6,979 nucleotides of DNA. Origin: an uncultured Collinsella sp. Its GTDB lineage: Bacteria > Actinomycetota > Coriobacteriia > Coriobacteriales > Coriobacteriaceae. The stretch spans positions 1 to 6,979 of the forward strand of contig URZJ01000091.1 of the NCBI GenBank assembly GCA_900552395.1, given 5' to 3'. Positions 5,420 through 6,979 of the stretch are shown in pieces. Each line of letters opens with the position of its first letter. The first letter of the stretch is position 1. A program made the position numbers and the translations under genes. Below the pieces are notes generated by a model. The model had not been told where the DNA came from, did no database searches, and saw only the letters and a program-made list of their open reading frames with translations.

Positions 5420-5476
5420 ATCTCAATCTGTAACATCTAGCCTGCTTTTAACGGTCTGGTTGTTACAGATTTAGAC
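5420..5476. repeat. Hairpin unit 3 of the array
   Basis: The arms are ATCTCAATCTGTAACAT (5420-5436) and the complement of GTCTAAATCTGTAACAA (5460-5476); 14 of 17 positions match. The inner bases resemble those of unit 1: CTAG (5437-5440) can pair with CTGG (5456-5459) using one G-U, then CC (5441-5442) with GG (5453-5454) past a bulge, around a TTTT. Confidence 0.85.
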
Positions 5477-5492
5477 AAACCGGCAGACAACG

Positions 5493-5528
5493 AAAGCGGC
5501 AACGCCCGTAATGGACGTTGCCGCTTTT
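5493..5528. terminator. Terminator at the 3' end of the DeoR-type gene, likely bidirectional
   Basis: AAAGCGGCAACG (5493-5504) and CGTTGCCGCTTT (5516-5527) form a perfect 12-base stem with an 11-base loop. The T-run is TTTT on the plus strand and only TTT on the minus strand. It lies about 40 bases past the stop of the leftward DeoR-type gene, so it probably ends that unit and blocks readthrough from the left. Confidence 0.8.
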
Positions 5529-5567
5529 CTATTGAGAGAACTAAATGATTTTGGCCTTGCCCCGTCG

Positions 5568-6314
5568 CTAGACCGTGATGACGTTGTCCATTGCCCGGTA
5601 CTTTGCGGGCACCTCGCCCGCGGTAATAATTGTTGCGTCGCGGAAGTCCGCGAACTTGACGGGCGCCACCATGCCAAATTTGCTGGCGTCCGAGATTACG
5701 AAGCGTTTGGCCGTATGGCGCATCGAGATACGCTTGACCTGCGCTTCCTCGATATCGGGAGTCGTAAAACCCTGCTCGGCGGCAATGCCGTTGGAGCCCC
5801 AAAAGCCGCAGTTGAAGTTGTAGCGTTCTAGAGTTGCCAAGGCATCGGGGCCAACGAGCGCCTCGGTCTCGGGTTTGAGCTCGCCGCCCAGCACCACGGT
5901 ACGCATGCCGCGCAAAGCGAGATGCTGAGCATGGAGCACGGAATCAGTCACATAGGTAACCCCTTCGAGATGCGGAAGATGCTCGATGAGCTTGAGGGTC
6001 GTGGAACCCGAATCGATATACACGAAACTATCGGGCTCCACAAGCGCCGCCGCACGGGCGCAGATGCGCTCCTTGTCATCGTTATGGAGATCACTGCGCT
6101 CACTGATCGTTAAGTCGCGCGTCACGTGCGCGCGCTCAAGGCTTGTCGCGCCACCGTGCACCTTGGCGATGCGGTGCGCTCGGTCAAGCGTCTGCAGGTC
6201 GCGTCGAATGGTAGAAGCCGTCACACCCAGGGCATCGGCAAGCTCTGGCACCGTTACTGAACCAGCCTGCTGCACCATCGAGACGATCGCATTGAGCCTA
6301 TCTTCCGCGAGCAT
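5568..6314 (-). CDS. DeoR/GlpR-family transcriptional repressor
   Basis: This is a 248-residue regulator of sugar or sugar-phosphate metabolism. The N-terminal DeoR helix-turn-helix spans about residues 5-58, with SVTVPELADALGVTASTIRRDL (19-40) and the typical KVHGGA (51-56). The C-terminal effector domain carries YIDSGSTTLKL (99-109), VLGGELKPET (141-150), GSNGI (173-177) and the ISDASKFG stretch (207-214), which together bind a phosphorylated sugar in this family. Length is normal. The ATG at 6314-6312 follows GAGGAGG (complement of 6323-6329) at 8 bases. That site lies inside the last codons of the oxidoreductase, whose stop codon is 3 bases upstream, so translation is probably coupled. 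It likely represses its own operon in the absence of an inducer phosphate sugar. The sugar cannot be named from this window. Confidence 0.92.
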   Translation of the reverse strand: MLAEDRLNAIVSMVQQAGSVTVPELADALGVTASTIRRDLQTLDRAHRIAKVHGGATSLERAHVTRDLTISERSDLHNDDKERICARAAALVEPDSFVYIDSGSTTLKLIEHLPHLEGVTYVTDSVLHAQHLALRGMRTVVLGGELKPETEALVGPDALATLERYNFNCGFWGSNGIAAEQGFTTPDIEEAQVKRISMRHTAKRFVISDASKFGMVAPVKFADFRDATIITAGEVPAKYRAMDNVITV

Positions 6315-6317
6315 CGC

Positions 6318-6979
6318 TTACTCCTCCTCGGGGTAGACGACTCCCCAATCGGCACGGAGCTTGGTCATCAGCTCCATAACATCAGAAGCATAATCCAGAA
6401 GCTCACGCTTGGAATCATCGCCGGCGACGGCCTTCTCGAGGTCAGCCATCTCGTAGCACAGCGCGTAGGCCTCGGTGCCGGCGTGGACCTCCTCACGGTG
6501 ACCGTCTGCAGTCCACACGATGATCGCATGGTCGGCACGCGGATACTCGTTGACCTCGATATAGCACTTGTCAAAGCTGATGACCGAGCGCTTGGGCTGC
6601 TTCGAGTGGAGCGTAAGGCTCACGACGCCCAGCTGCTGCTCGGCGTTTCGGCAGACAATGCCGCCCGCGACGTCAACGCCAGTCTCACAGGTGTTGCCCA
6701 GAGACACGACCTCAGCGGGCTGGCTTGCCATAAAGAGGCGCATGACCGAAAGGGCATAGACGCCGATGTCGAGCATGGCGCCGCCGGCAAGGCTGCGGTT
6801 GTAGAAGCGGTTGGTCAGGTCGCCGTACTCCTTATAGCTGCCAAAGTTGAGCTGGGCGAGGTTCATGTGGCCAAAGTCGCCCGCATCCATGCGACGGCGC
6901 AGCTCCTGATACAGCGGCATGTGGAGCACCGTGGTGGCATCCATAAGGACCACGTTGTGCTCGTCGGCGATGGCGCGGG
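6318..6979 (-). CDS. Gfo/Idh/MocA-family oxidoreductase, C-terminal part
   Basis: The last 219 codons of an NAD(P)-dependent dehydrogenase are present; the gene continues past the right edge. The missing N-terminus should hold the Rossmann nucleotide-binding fold. The visible part begins RAIADEHNVVLMDATT, equivalent to the end of that fold (the VMEA-type strand), then enters the C-terminal alpha/beta substrate domain with LAGGAMLDIGVYALSVMRLF (63-82 of the fragment). This GGAMLDIGVY phrase is typical of the dihydrodiol-dehydrogenase-like branch; other branches have His where Tyr stands. The substrate is probably a sugar, inositol or similar polyol, but this is not determinable here. It is followed by the DeoR-type repressor with a 3-base gap, pointing to a carbohydrate operon whose other genes lie to the right. 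An internal GTG at 6953-6951 is not the real start. Confidence 0.85.
   Translation of the reverse strand, partial: RAIADEHNVVLMDATTVLHMPLYQELRRRMDAGDFGHMNLAQLNFGSYKEYGDLTNRFYNRSLAGGAMLDIGVYALSVMRLFMASQPAEVVSLGNTCETGVDVAGGIVCRNAEQQLGVVSLTLHSKQPKRSVISFDKCYIEVNEYPRADHAIIVWTADGHREEVHAGTEAYALCYEMADLEKAVAGDDSKRELLDYASDVMELMTKLRADWGVVYPEEE

Larger units (their letters stand above)
5259..5476. repeat. Array of six alternately inverted 17-base repeats
   Basis: A 17-base motif, RTCTMRATCTVTAACAN, occurs six times in alternating orientation: 5259-5275 (+), 5299-5315 (-), 5339-5355 (+), 5379-5395 (-), 5420-5436 (+) and 5460-5476 (-). The gaps are 23, 23, 23, 24 and 23 bases. Positions 2-4 (TCT), 7-10 (ATCT) and 12-16 (TAACA) are the same in all six copies. 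Neighbouring copies pair to form three 57-base hairpins repeated every 80-81 bases. It resembles a BIME/REP-type cluster of palindromes, but I do not recognise the family. No transposase is present in the window. Confidence 0.85.
5191..5567. other. Convergent intergenic region with a hairpin array
   Basis: These 377 bases between two converging genes carry no credible coding region. In order they hold the terminator stem of the synthase gene, about 30 bases of plain spacer, three tandem 57-base hairpins (5259-5476), a second terminator (5493-5528) and about 40 bases with no visible feature before the DeoR stop codon. Confidence 0.8.

Noticed and set aside
5259..5476. CRISPR array, because of 17-base repeats and 23-24 base spacers
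   Set aside because: Repeats alternate in orientation, are too short, vary between copies, and the array has palindromic inner gaps. No cas genes are present.
5259..5476. Integron attC-like sites, because each unit is a 57-base imperfect palindrome
   Set aside because: The arms lack the GTTRRRY/RYYYAAC core boxes. There are no gene cassettes between units and no integrase.

Overview
The window looks like a stretch of ordinary chromosome from a high-GC Gram-positive gut actinobacterium. My best guess is Collinsella or a close relative in the Coriobacteriia, judged from protein style, strong G/C preference at codon third positions, AT-richer intergenic DNA and the type of intergenic hairpins. 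No marker gene here proves the taxonomy. There are seven protein genes, two cut by the window edges, and no tRNA, rRNA, CRISPR array or transposase.

Left part (1-1721). The 5' end of an NCS2-type uracil/xanthine permease runs leftward off the window. It diverges, across about 350 bases of regulatory DNA, from a YheO/DauR-type PAS-HTH regulator gene. That gene converges on ridA (enamine/imine deaminase), with one strong bidirectional terminator between them. Regulators of this family and RidA proteins often go with amino-acid or nitrogen catabolism, so permease, regulator and ridA may form a small nitrogen-related neighbourhood.

Middle (1722-5190). Diverging from ridA is a two-gene unit: a long (831 aa) U32-family protein with DUF3656-like features, related to the 23S rRNA hydroxylation factor RlhA, followed 15 bases later by a compact RluA-family pseudouridine synthase. 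Both are best read as RNA-modification genes. The unit ends in a hairpin terminator that overlaps the synthase stop codon.

Right part (5191-6979). The 377-base convergent intergenic region holds the most striking structure in the window. A 17-base motif occurs six times in alternating orientation, with gaps of 23, 23, 23, 24 and 23 bases. This makes three 57-base hairpins in tandem, flanked by a terminator on each side. Beyond it, on the minus strand, lies a translationally coupled pair: a Gfo/Idh/MocA-family oxidoreductase (its N-terminal half is outside the window) followed by a DeoR/GlpR-type sugar-phosphate-responsive repressor.

I see no clearly new multi-gene system. The best candidate for something undescribed is the phased, alternately inverted repeat array at 5259-5476. 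Next come the possible metal-responsive box over the permease promoter, the ridA leader hairpin and the pairing of two putative rRNA-modification genes.
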